The notes: generated by a model not told the origin, from the sequence alone. Counted from the first letter of the stretch, positions 28,226-35,049 are shown. The stretch is 64,000 nucleotides of DNA from WLWS01 sp965243105 (GCA_965243105.1 CBDEUC010000002.1:62001-126000), one strand, 5' to 3'. A program made the numbers and translations.

Positions 28226-28971
28226 ACAGCCAGATTGCCGCGTACACGCAAACTGCTCAGGTATCAGCGAATTCGCAGGAGCAGATAATTGAAGATCATG
28301 CGGGCCTGGTAAAACGCATTGCTTATCACCTGATAAGCAGGTTGCCTTCTTGCGTGCAGGTTGAAGATTTAATCCAGTCAGGAATGATTGGTTTGCTGGA
28401 GGCCGCCGGTAACTACGATGCGAGCCAGGGCGCAAGTTTTGAAACTTACGCCGGGATTCGAATACGCGGCTCCATGCTGGATGAAATACGAAAAGGTGAC
28501 TGGGCTCCGCGATCGCTGCACCGAAAGGTAAGGGAAATATCCCAGGCTATCAGGGATATTGAAAATGAACAGGGAAGAGATGCGAAAGATACAGAAGTCG
28601 CTGAAAGGCTGGATATGAGCCTGAACGAGTACCACCAGGTGCTACAGGACGCTAACAGTCATCACATTTTGAGTTTTGAAGATTTGCCCACCAAGGATGC
28701 AGACATGAGCGATGGCCTGGGTGAGAAGATCCCCGGGCCGCTGGAAGCACTTGAGGACAACGATACGAGGCAGATACTTTCGCAGGCCATTGATACTTTG
28801 CCGGAAAGAGAACGACTGGTAATAGCCCTTTACTATGAGCAGGAGATGAACCTGAGAGAAGCGGGCGATGTCCTGGGAGTGAGCGAGTCCAGGGTTTGCC
28901 AGATTCATTCCCAGGCCATGTTCAGGCTGAAAGCGCGGGTAGCGCAGATGGTAGAACTGGACGAGGAGTAA
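28222..28971 (+). CDS. fliA: FliA, sigma-28 flagellar sigma factor
   Basis: 249 aa. Regions 2 (LVKRIAYHLISRLPSCVQVE, FETYAGIRIRGSMLDEIRKG), 3 (RSLHRKVREISQAI) and 4 (LGVSESRVCQIHSQAMFRLK) of the FliA family are all present. It should recognise the class IV promoter before fliC at 2186. The anti-sigma factor FlgM is not in this window. Translation is coupled to flhG by a 4-base overlap. Confidence 0.97.
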   Translation: MNSQIAAYTQTAQVSANSQEQIIEDHAGLVKRIAYHLISRLPSCVQVEDLIQSGMIGLLEAAGNYDASQGASFETYAGIRIRGSMLDEIRKGDWAPRSLHRKVREISQAIRDIENEQGRDAKDTEVAERLDMSLNEYHQVLQDANSHHILSFEDLPTKDADMSDGLGEKIPGPLEALEDNDTRQILSQAIDTLPERERLVIALYYEQEMNLREAGDVLGVSESRVCQIHSQAMFRLKARVAQMVELDEE

Positions 28972-29026
28972 TAGCTCGAGCGGCAGTCGCTGACAGTTTT
29001 GATATATATGCAGATGGAGACGAATC

Positions 29027-29419
29027 GTGAATAAAGACATGAAGATACTTGTTGTAGATGATTTCTCAACGATGAGGAGAATCATAAAGAACCTGCTTCG
29101 TGATCTTGGTTTTAGCAACATCGAGGAGGCTGACGATGGAAGTACAGCATTACCCATGTTGAAAAATGGTGACTTCGATTTTCTCATCACGGATTGGAAT
29201 ATGCCGGCGATGCAGGGCATAGACCTGCTAAAGGAAATCAGGAAAGACCAGGAACTTGCGGCTCTACCAGTGATGATGGTTACTGCAGAATCAAAGAAAG
29301 ACCAAATCGTCGAAGCAGCCAAGGCTGGTGTCAATGGGTACATAGTTAAACCCTTTACAGCCCAGACGCTAAAAGAAAAGATCGAAAAGATCTTTGAACG
29401 CTTTGATGCCGCCGCATGA
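29027..29419 (+). CDS. cheY: CheY, chemotaxis response regulator
   Basis: 130-aa single receiver domain. Acid pocket Asp11/Asp12 (VVDDFSTMRR), phospho-acceptor Asp56 (LITDWNMP), switch Thr in MVTAES and Lys in YIVKPFTA: a complete CheY. Phosphorylated CheY binds FliM to reverse rotation. GTG start after GGAGACG. Overlaps cheZ by 4 bases, so kinase output and phosphatase are made together. Confidence 0.97.
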   Translation: MNKDMKILVVDDFSTMRRIIKNLLRDLGFSNIEEADDGSTALPMLKNGDFDFLITDWNMPAMQGIDLLKEIRKDQELAALPVMMVTAESKKDQIVEAAKAGVNGYIVKPFTAQTLKEKIEKIFERFDAAA

Positions 29420-30180
29420 GCCAGGTTTTCGGTATGGATGTCGCCACTGCCAGGAAAAACCCGGATCTTGATGCGCGTATAAATATCGCCAGGGAGTTAT
29501 TGACGGCGCTTGAAAACGGTGACGAAAAAAAGAGCAGTGATTTAATAACCATGCTCTCGCGCGACTCGGAGGCCAATCTTTTCGACGAGATTGGAAGGCT
29601 GACAAGAGAAGTCCATGATGCGATATCCAACTGTAGTGACGGCGATCGATTTTCTGAGATAGCGAACAGCGATATACCTGATGCAAGGCAAAGACTCAGC
29701 TATGTCATCAACAAGACGGAGGCCTCCGCAAACAAGACTCTCGACATCGCCGAGAACCTGCTGGCGGACTCCGAGAGAAAGCTCGAACGGTCAAGGCAGT
29801 TGAGGATAAAGTGCGAGTCAATGACTTCAGGAGATATGGCGCAAGCCGAAGCTGACCAGTTTGCCGAGGTACTTCTTTCCTATTTTAAGCAGCTGGACGA
29901 TGAAGCACAGGAATTCAGAAATTCTATATCAGAACTAATGGTGGCCCAGGATTTCCAGGATCTCACCGGGCAGGTGATACGGCAGGTAATAGAACTTGTC
30001 CAGGAAATAGAGCATCGCCTGGTAGAGGTAATCAAGAGTGCAAATCCTGTCAAAGACAGGAAACCTGTCCTGTTAAACGATATTTCTGCTGAAGGCCCGC
30101 AGGTTACCACCACCAACAGCAAGTCAATCGTCAATGACCAGGATGACATCGACGAGCTACTTTCAAGCCTGGGCTTCTAG
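29416..30180 (+). CDS. cheZ: CheZ, CheY-P phosphatase
   Basis: 254 aa. The long helical hairpin (about 60-200) contains the active-site segment QDFQDLTGQVIRQVIELVQE with the catalytic Gln. The C-terminal tail DDIDELLSSLGF is the CheY-binding peptide seen in gammaproteobacterial CheZ. Follows cheY with an ATGA overlap. Confidence 0.96.
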   Translation: MSQVFGMDVATARKNPDLDARINIARELLTALENGDEKKSSDLITMLSRDSEANLFDEIGRLTREVHDAISNCSDGDRFSEIANSDIPDARQRLSYVINKTEASANKTLDIAENLLADSERKLERSRQLRIKCESMTSGDMAQAEADQFAEVLLSYFKQLDDEAQEFRNSISELMVAQDFQDLTGQVIRQVIELVQEIEHRLVEVIKSANPVKDRKPVLLNDISAEGPQVTTTNSKSIVNDQDDIDELLSSLGF

Positions 30181-30213
30181 GTCGTGTGATTCAGGTATGA
30201 GCAGGTTTCTTTC

Positions 30214-32193
30214 ATGTCCATAGATATCAATGATGATATTGTCCAGGATTTTCTCGTTGAGGTGGGGGAGATACTCGAGCAACTGGGCGAAGAGCTTATT
30301 GAGCTGGAATCAGAACCCGGGAACATGGATGTTCTTAATGCTGTTTTTCGCGCATTTCATACGATCAAGGGGGGCGCCGGTTTTCTCGGTCTTGAAGCGC
30401 TGGTGGATATCTGTCACAAGTCTGAGAACATATTTGACCTGCTACGACACGGCGAGAAAGAAGTTACCCAGGACCTCATGGACAAGATCCTGCTGGCTCT
30501 TGATGCAATTCAGCAAATGTATGCGGAAATACAGGAGGGGAGGACCCCTGACCCCGCGCCTGCCGATCTAATTACCAGCCTTGCAGAACATACGACCAGG
30601 GACAATACCGAGGAAGCTGCCGAGCAAGCTTCCCAGCCCGTCGAAACGCAGGAGGAGGAAGTATTACAGGTTGCACGCGGTGACAGCGAGAAAATGGAAG
30701 AAAGCGCGTCAGCAGAAGATGAAATCACCGACGAAGAATTTGAGAAGTTGCTGGATGAACTCCATGGCAAGGGGAATGCCGTATCCGCAGTGGCAGTGGA
30801 TACCGGCGAGGTAGATACCGAGCAGTTAGGTGAGCAGGTGACAGACGGTATGGCGACAGTCAGCCCTATAAGGATGGAAAGTGATGCTGGCGCACGCCAG
30901 TCGGGCCCAGGCGCTGCACAGGAGAGCGCGCTTGACAGCAGTGTCAATGAAAAGCAGTTGCACAGCATTGCCGACGCCGACAAGCCGCAAAAGGACAACA
31001 AGTCAGCGGAGAAACGAAATTCCAGCGACAGTACAGTGAGAGTGGAAACCGATACCCTGGACAGGATCATGAACATGGTTGGTGAACTGGTCCTTATAAG
31101 GAACAGGCTGGTAAACCTGGACACGCTCATTGGAAATGACGAAATGTCGAGCACTGTCAACAGTCTCGATGTGGTGACAGCTGACCTGCAGGCCTCGGTA
31201 ATGAAAACACGCATGCAAGCGGTAAAGAAAATATTTGGACGCTTTCCAAGGGTCGTACGTGATGTAGCCAGGAATCTCAACAAGGAAGTGGTATTGAAAA
31301 CGGAAGGCGAAGAGACTGACTTGGACAAAAACCTTGTAGAAGCGCTGGTTGATCCCCTGATCCACCTCATAAGAAACGCGGTAGATCACGGGATAGAATT
31401 ACCGGATGTCAGGGAAGCGGCTGGAAAACCACGCCAGGGGAGTATCCTGCTGTCGGCGGAGCAGGAGGGTGACCATATCCTGCTGAAAATATCAGACGAC
31501 GGTGCAGGCATGGATGCAAATGCCCTGAGAAGAAAGGCGGTAAGCAAAGGTGTCATGGACGAATCCAGTGTCAATCGTCTCAGCGACCAGGAATGTTTCA
31601 ACCTGATATTTTTACCTGGATTCTCAACCAAGGAAGAGGTTTCAGACATTTCCGGGCGAGGCGTGGGAATGGATGTGGTAAGAACCCGCCTTAACCAGTT
31701 CAGCGGTACGGTATATATTGAATCTGAGCTCGGTAAGGGAACGACAATTCATATTCGCGTTCCTCTCACGCTTGCCATCATGCCCACACTCATGGTTGAA
31801 CTTGGCAAGCAGGAGCAGGTATTCGCACTTCCCCTGGCAAACGTGAATGAAATACTCGACTTTGACAAGGAAAGCCTCAACGTGCTTGATGGGCAGCAGG
31901 TACTTTTGCTGCGTGGTAAACCTTTGCCGCTTTACCAGTTGGGTAGCTGGTTAACTCCCTGTTCGGCCCAGGCTGAGTTCGAGGGACATGTGGTCGTTGT
32001 CAATATTGGCACCATGATTATCGGCTTGCTGGTTGACAGGCTGATTGGGAGGGAAGAAGTTGTGATAAAGCCTCTCGGTGCACTTCTTCATGGAACCAGG
32101 GGTATGAGCGGTGCTACCGTTACCGGTAATGGAAAGATAGCGCTGATACTGGACTTGCCGGGACTGGTACAGTCATATGCAGGGTATCACTAG
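30214..32193 (+). CDS. cheA: CheA, chemotaxis histidine kinase
   Basis: 659 aa. P1 domain with phospho-acceptor His49 (AFHTIKGGAGFLG); then an acidic, low-complexity stretch (about 120-275) that includes the short motif DEEFEKLLDELHGKG and no obvious folded P2; dimerisation domain from ~285; ATP-binding P4 (HLIRNAVDHGIELP, SDDGAGMD, DISGRGVGMDVV); CheW-like P5 (about 525-655). It should form arrays with CheW and receptors encoded elsewhere. Notable for the absence of cheB directly after it. Confidence 0.97.
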   Translation: MSIDINDDIVQDFLVEVGEILEQLGEELIELESEPGNMDVLNAVFRAFHTIKGGAGFLGLEALVDICHKSENIFDLLRHGEKEVTQDLMDKILLALDAIQQMYAEIQEGRTPDPAPADLITSLAEHTTRDNTEEAAEQASQPVETQEEEVLQVARGDSEKMEESASAEDEITDEEFEKLLDELHGKGNAVSAVAVDTGEVDTEQLGEQVTDGMATVSPIRMESDAGARQSGPGAAQESALDSSVNEKQLHSIADADKPQKDNKSAEKRNSSDSTVRVETDTLDRIMNMVGELVLIRNRLVNLDTLIGNDEMSSTVNSLDVVTADLQASVMKTRMQAVKKIFGRFPRVVRDVARNLNKEVVLKTEGEETDLDKNLVEALVDPLIHLIRNAVDHGIELPDVREAAGKPRQGSILLSAEQEGDHILLKISDDGAGMDANALRRKAVSKGVMDESSVNRLSDQECFNLIFLPGFSTKEEVSDISGRGVGMDVVRTRLNQFSGTVYIESELGKGTTIHIRVPLTLAIMPTLMVELGKQEQVFALPLANVNEILDFDKESLNVLDGQQVLLLRGKPLPLYQLGSWLTPCSAQAEFEGHVVVVNIGTMIIGLLVDRLIGREEVVIKPLGALLHGTRGMSGATVTGNGKIALILDLPGLVQSYAGYH

Positions 32194-32217
32194 TACCAGT
32201 GAAGGGAGCATTTCCCG

Positions 32218-33018
32218 GTGAAGGTGATAACGATCGCCAACCAGAAAGGTGGCGTTGGCAAAACCACGACATCCGTATCCCTGGCCGGTCTACTGGCGCA
32301 ACAATCTGAAAAAACTCTCCTGGTTGACCTTGACCCGCACGGCTCACTTACCAGTTATTTTGGATTTGATCCCGATAATATCGAGGAGAGCGTTTACTCG
32401 CTGTTTGACCGGAAAGTGAAAAATTCGCGAATGCCCCTTGCAAGCATGCTGCGACATACGCCGGTGGAAACGCTGGACCTGCTGCCAGCCAGCCGCGCAT
32501 TACTTGGCCTGGAACGACAAAGCATCAGGCATGGCATGGGATTGATAATTCACGAGGCGCTTGATTCCTACAGTTCCCACTACAATTACGTGCTAATCGA
32601 CTGTCCTCCGACGATGGGAATATTACTACTTAATGCATTGGCAGCCTGCGATCACCTCGTTATCCCTGTACAGACAGAGTTCCTTGCAATCAAGGGACTG
32701 GAAAGAATGCTGAATACACTTGACATGGTCAGCCACTCCACCAAGGAAGACCTGCAGTACACGGTTGTGCCAACCATGTATGACCAGAGAACCAAAGCTT
32801 CGCGCAGGAGCCTGCAGAATCTCCAGGAGGATTTTGCTCACAACCTGTGGAAGGAATACATCCCGGTGGACACCAATTTCCGCGAGGCGAGCAAAAAGGG
32901 GCAGGCACTTTGCGACACCAACCCGCTGTCGCATGGTAACCAGGCCTATGCACGATTGCTTCAGCACCTTCTCCTGTGCCTGGAAGAAAAACCCGTCGTC
33001 TTTTCAAACACCGCCTGA
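32218..33018 (+). CDS. ParC/Soj-type ATPase, likely polar positioning of chemotaxis arrays
   Basis: 266 aa, GTG start. ParA-family ATPase with deviant Walker A NQKGGVGKTTTSVSLAGLL and Walker A' LVDLDPHGSLTSYFGF. The place between cheA and cheW is where pseudomonads and vibrios encode ParC (PpfA class), which places chemoreceptor arrays at the cell pole. No ParB-like partner is adjacent, which argues against plasmid or chromosome partitioning. The usual partner ParP is not found in the window. Confidence 0.88.
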   Translation: MKVITIANQKGGVGKTTTSVSLAGLLAQQSEKTLLVDLDPHGSLTSYFGFDPDNIEESVYSLFDRKVKNSRMPLASMLRHTPVETLDLLPASRALLGLERQSIRHGMGLIIHEALDSYSSHYNYVLIDCPPTMGILLLNALAACDHLVIPVQTEFLAIKGLERMLNTLDMVSHSTKEDLQYTVVPTMYDQRTKASRRSLQNLQEDFAHNLWKEYIPVDTNFREASKKGQALCDTNPLSHGNQAYARLLQHLLLCLEEKPVVFSNTA

Positions 33019-33042
33019 AGTTTCACTCTCGACATCAAAAAG

Positions 33043-33058
33043 TGGCATGAAGAATGCT
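33043..33058 (+). promoter_or_regulatory. Sigma-54-like promoter before cheW
   Basis: TGGCA, six bases, ATGCT: GG at 33044-33045 and GC at 33056-33057, ten bases apart; one mismatch (A for T) in the -12 part. Lies 67 bases before cheW. The predicted start of transcription falls at a 7-bp inverted repeat (CAGGTAA / TTACCTG, 33069-33088). Confidence 0.62.
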
Positions 33059-33124
33059 TCTTAATCCCCAGGTAAGGAATTTTACCTGCAAGTGACAAAT
33101 TTCGGTGAATTCTGAGGATTGCTC

Positions 33125-33619
33125 ATGAATCAAAATGCTGTCGAAGAAATCAATGAGGTGCCGGACGATGCCCAGCAGTGGATAACGTTCCGCCTGGGAG
33201 AAGGGGTTTACGGCGTCAATGTTCTAAAGGTGCAGGAAGTATTGAAATACACCGAGATTACACCCGTACCCGGCTCGCAGGACTATGTCCTGGGCATTAT
33301 CAACCTGCGCGGCTACGTGGTTACCGTAATCAATACCAGAACTCGCCTTGGCATGCCGCCCAGGGATATTGACGATGAAGCCCGGATAATATTTGTTGAA
33401 GTTCGTGGACATATTATCGGGATGCTGGTGGATTGTGTCACGGAGGTCCTCAGTCTAAACACGTCTGATGTTGATCGTTCTCCAAGTATCAGCAACGAAG
33501 ACCAGGGGAAAGGAGGATATATTGAAGGGGTATTCAGCACTGATGAAGATATCCTCATCCTGATGGACGTGGAAAAGTTATTTGAAGATGACGAGTTATC
33601 AGAGGTAGCGGCCTACTAG
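33125..33619 (+). CDS. cheW: CheW, chemotaxis coupling protein
   Basis: 164 aa. Single CheW domain (about 15-160) with the family patterns WITFRLGEGVYGVNVLKVQE and YVLGIINLRGYVVTVINTR. CheW bridges receptors and CheA in the array. ATG at 33125 follows GAGGA; an in-frame TTG 6 bases earlier is unlikely. It has its own sigma-54-like site rather than sitting tightly behind cheA. Confidence 0.96.
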   Translation: MNQNAVEEINEVPDDAQQWITFRLGEGVYGVNVLKVQEVLKYTEITPVPGSQDYVLGIINLRGYVVTVINTRTRLGMPPRDIDDEARIIFVEVRGHIIGMLVDCVTEVLSLNTSDVDRSPSISNEDQGKGGYIEGVFSTDEDILILMDVEKLFEDDELSEVAAY

Positions 33620-33628
33620 GCAGGCACG

Positions 33629-33793
33629 ATGCCCATGACGGATATTGGCAAAGTTCGACCTGGAGTAAAAATCATGCCGTTGAAGCAGGAAAACCGGCCA
33701 AAACAAAAACGGCAGGAGAAGGAAAATGGGAACAGGTCGGAGAACGCGGAGAATAAGCTCGAAAAGGCGCACCGGGTAGACGAACGAATCTAG
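33629..33793 (+). CDS. Small basic hypothetical protein between cheW and DUF2802 gene
   Basis: 54 codons from ATG at 33629 (ATG at 33635 is in frame too). AGGCAGG precedes it at the right distance and the frame runs to TAG at 33791. The product is very hydrophilic, rich in Lys/Arg/Glu/Asn/Gln, beginning MPMTDIGKVRPGVKIMP and ending HRVDERI, so probably disordered. Small proteins of this look occur at this spot in other gammaproteobacterial che loci, which is from memory and not checked. Function unknown. Confidence 0.62.
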   Translation: MPMTDIGKVRPGVKIMPLKQENRPKQKRQEKENGNRSENAENKLEKAHRVDERI

Positions 33794-33805
33794 GCAGGTT
33801 GAACA

Positions 33806-34234
33806 ATGACAAATATTGAGTCGCTTTTAATTCCAGGTGTGTTTTTTATCCCCGTATTTATCCTGCTGGTAATTTATATTTCACTTCAGTCAAGCAAGTT
33901 GCGAAAGCTGGAGCAAGCCCTGTCATTTCATTCCAACAGGCTGGATGAATGTACTGCAGAAATTTCGGCTCTTTTGAAGTGTGAAAAAGGAATTGGAAGT
34001 CGACTCAAGCAGCAACAACAGCAGGTACGCAATATTATTGAGCGTCAGGATAAGCTCGAAGTGAGTGATGGAGCAGGCACCAGCTATCGACAGGCCATGG
34101 TGCTGTTAAACAAGGGAGCGAGCACAGATGAATTGATCGATGCCTGCGATATGTCCCGGGGAGAACTCGAGCTCCTGTCCCGCCTGAATGAGGCTTCTGC
34201 CGCAACCAGGTCCAGGCTTTCCCGCCGGGGCTGA
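33806..34234 (+). CDS. DUF2802 family membrane-anchored protein
   Basis: 142 aa. One N-terminal membrane helix (FFIPVFILLVIYISL, about 12-28), a coiled coil (about 30-95, Gln-rich), then the DUF2802 domain (about 95-135; AMVLLNKGASTDELIDACDM followed by SRGELELLSRL), which looks like a small HTH-like helical unit. DUF2802 genes typically close the flagellar/chemotaxis locus after cheW in gammaproteobacteria. Role unknown. Confidence 0.85.
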   Translation: MTNIESLLIPGVFFIPVFILLVIYISLQSSKLRKLEQALSFHSNRLDECTAEISALLKCEKGIGSRLKQQQQQVRNIIERQDKLEVSDGAGTSYRQAMVLLNKGASTDELIDACDMSRGELELLSRLNEASAATRSRLSRRG

Positions 34235-34256
34235 AACCTGCCAGATATATGGAATA

Positions 34257-34289
34257 TCGCGGATAATTGCACCGCGAGCACTTTTTGTT
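34257..34289 (+). terminator. Candidate terminator closing the flagellar/chemotaxis locus
   Basis: Stem TCGCGG / CCGCGA with a 9-base loop, followed by GCACTTTTTGTTT. The stem is only 6 bp and four bases separate it from the T-run, so strength is uncertain. It lies 23 bases after the DUF2802 stop. Confidence 0.45.
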
Positions 34290-34370
34290 TACCCTTCGCG
34301 CTCTATTTTGCCCTGTTTGACGCAGTTGGCCTCACCTTAGGGCGATAGACCAGATTAGGAGAGGCGCCGA

Positions 34371-34443
34371 CAAATTTGCCAAGAGCAAATTTGGACGTTC
34401 GAGCGAGAGCGAGGACGGTACGCAGTACCGAGGCACAAAGTGC
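34371..34443 (+). repeat. Hairpin module A, inserted in tRNA D loop
   Basis: 73 bases starting CAA and bounded by CGA on both sides (GCCGA at 34366-34370 and 34442-34446). Contains a 9-bp stem CAAATTTGC/GCAAATTTG; then GA and stem CGTTC (34396-34400)/GGACG (34413-34417) around loop GAGCGAGAGCGA; then GTAC-GCA-GTAC and GGCAC-AAA-GTGCC hairpins with triloops. Its first two hairpins match those of modules B and C. Confidence 0.75.
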
Positions 34444-34470
34444 CGAGTCAGTGGTTGAAGGCGCACGCCT

Positions 34471-34514
34471 TGAGAAGTGGTGCATGGATGCACCGGTTAC
34501 GAAGCTAAGGATGC
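34471..34514 (+). repeat. Hairpin insertion in tRNA anticodon loop
   Basis: 44 bases replacing the GG of the anticodon loop. Contains GGTGCAT (34479-34485) and ATGCACC (34488-34494), a 6-7 bp hairpin with a tiny loop, then a less structured tail. It does not share the CAA start or the GA-rich loop of modules A, B and C, so it may have another origin. Confidence 0.6.
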
Positions 34515-34552
34515 AAAGTGTGTATACGTTGAATAGCGTATCGAGGGTACGA

Positions 34553-34630
34553 CAATCTTCCGCAGGAAGATTAGACGTTGGAACGAAGTGACAACGCCCG
34601 GTAGGGGTGAGCAATCGTTTGAAACGATTG
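34553..34630 (+). repeat. Hairpin module B, inserted in tRNA T loop of upstream copy
   Basis: 78 bases starting CAA, bounded by CGA (34550-34552 and 34631-34633). Stems in order: AATCTTCC-GCA-GGAAGATT; CGTTG (34576-34580)/CAACG (34592-34596) around GAACGAAGTGA; CCC/GGG; and GCAATCGTTT/AAACGATTGC. Aligns along its whole length with module C, with stems changed on both sides. Confidence 0.78.
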
Positions 34631-34669
34631 CGAATCAATCCCGTAAAGTTGAATGAGTAGGAAGAATTA

Positions 34670-34761
34670 GGAGAGGTGGCCGAGTGGTTGAAGGCGCACG
34701 CCTGGAAAGTGTGTATACGTTGAATAGCGTATCGAGGGTTCGAATCCCTCTCTCTCCGCCA
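34670..34761 (+). tRNA. tRNA-Ser(GGA)
   Basis: 92 bases including encoded CCA. Acceptor GGAGAGG pairs with TCTCTCC (one G-U), anticodon stem CACGC/GTGTG encloses CTGGAAA with anticodon GGA (reads UCC/UCU), long class II variable arm ATACG/CGTAT, and T arm GAGGG-TTCGAAT-CCCTC. All elements are intact. No clear promoter lies in the 27 bases before it, so transcription may start upstream of the interrupted copy. Confidence 0.96.
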
Positions 34762-34762
34762 G

Positions 34763-34798
34763 AATGTAAAAAGCCCTCGCAAGAGGGCTTTTTACATT
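34763..34798 (+). terminator. Rho-independent terminator after tRNA-Ser
   Basis: A long stem AATGTAAAAAGCCCTC / GAGGGCTTTTTACATT with a GCAA tetraloop, beginning one base after the CCA end. Bidirectional by symmetry (A-run and T-run on the two sides). Confidence 0.9.
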
Positions 34799-34839
34799 TT
34801 GCAGTGAGTAGAGGACATGATGAGAAGCCTGGGCTTCGA

Positions 34840-34918
34840 CAAACTCCCAAAGGGAGTTTGGACGGCGGAAGCGAAGTGGACGCCGCCCTTTAGGGTGAGT
34901 AATCGCATCAAGCGATTA
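34840..34918 (+). repeat. Hairpin module C, inserted in T loop of the downstream tRNA fragment
   Basis: 79 bases starting CAA, bounded by CGA (34837-34839 and 34919-34921). Stems: CAAACTCCC (with 34840-34842 as CAA... counted from 34840) / GGGAGTTTG with AAA triloop; CGGCG (34863-34867)/CGCCG (34881-34885) around GAAGCGAAGTGGA; CCC/GGG; GTAATCGC/GCGATTAC. Same order and spacing as module B. The bases before it (GGGCTTCGA) resemble the tRNA T-stem and T-loop start GGGTTCGA. Confidence 0.78.
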
Positions 34919-34919
34919 C

Positions 34920-34943
34920 GAATCAATCCCTCTCTCTCCGCCA
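34920..34943 (+). pseudogene. tRNA-Ser 3' end fragment
   Basis: GAATCAATCCC then TCTCTCTCCGCCA: the T-arm 3' side, acceptor 3' strand and CCA of the tRNA-Ser. CCCTCTCTCTCCGCCAGAA is identical to the intact gene over 19 bases (34928-34946 versus 34746-34764). It carries the same extra AATC as the upstream interrupted copy (CGAATCAATCCC), so both descend from a T-loop-inserted tRNA. Confidence 0.82.
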
Positions 34944-34980
34944 GAAACAAAAAAGCCCCTTAATGGGGCTTTTTTGTTTC
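34944..34980 (+). terminator. Rho-independent terminator after tRNA fragment
   Basis: GAAACAAAAAAGCCCC / GGGGCTTTTTTGTTTC with a TTAAT loop, directly after the fragment's CCA. The stem sequence differs from the terminator behind the intact tRNA although the layout is the same. Confidence 0.9.
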
Positions 34981-34991
34981 TGCCTCCGAGT

Positions 34992-35007
34992 TCGGGTTCG
35001 AACCCGA
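34992..35007 (+). other. T-arm-like perfect palindrome
   Basis: TCGGGTTCGAACCCGA, a 16-base perfect palindrome with the GGGTTCGAACCC core of a tRNA T arm, followed by AGAGGGCTTTTCAT that resembles the 3' half of the terminator at 34783. Probably a further decayed tRNA-3'-end/terminator remnant. Confidence 0.45.
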
Positions 35008-35049
35008 GAAGAGGGCTTTTCATATTCCAAGTACTACTCCTCTCTTTCA

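Larger units (their letters stand above)
34354..34642 (+). pseudogene. tRNA-Ser copy interrupted in all three loops, 3' end missing
   Basis: Segments identical or nearly identical to the intact tRNA-Ser downstream appear in order: ATTAGGAGAGG plus GCCGA (34354-34370), 20 identical bases GTGGTTGAAGGCGCACGCCT (34451-34470), a 34-base identical block (34515-34548) covering anticodon-stem 3' side, variable arm and T-stem 5' side, then CGAATC (34631-34636). They are separated by 80, 44 and 82 bases of hairpin-rich sequence that fall in the D loop, the anticodon loop and the T loop. The 3' acceptor strand is replaced by unrelated sequence, so no normal tRNA can form. Confidence 0.85.

Noticed and set aside
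32218..33018. ParA-like ATPase as a plasmid or chromosome partition gene
   Set aside because: No ParB or centromere-like repeats adjacent; position between cheA and cheW fits the chemotaxis ParC class.
34317..34350. TTGACG at 34317 as -35 of a tRNA promoter
   Set aside because: No acceptable -10 at 16-18 bases; the promoter of the tRNA remains unidentified.
34303..34782. Antisense reading frame with SNPRY and FQACAFNHSATSP
   Set aside because: This peptide is the well-known translation of the strand opposite tRNA-Ser; the frame runs across the tRNA and its interrupted copy and has no gene-like features.
34635..34850. Antisense frame with GERGIRTLDTLFNVYTLSRR
   Set aside because: Another common artefact of reading through tRNA-Ser on the opposite strand.
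34746..34946. Pair of 19-base tRNA 3' repeats as attachment sites of an integrative element
   Set aside because: Only ~180 bases lie between them and there is no integrase or cargo; better explained by tRNA duplication with hairpin insertion.
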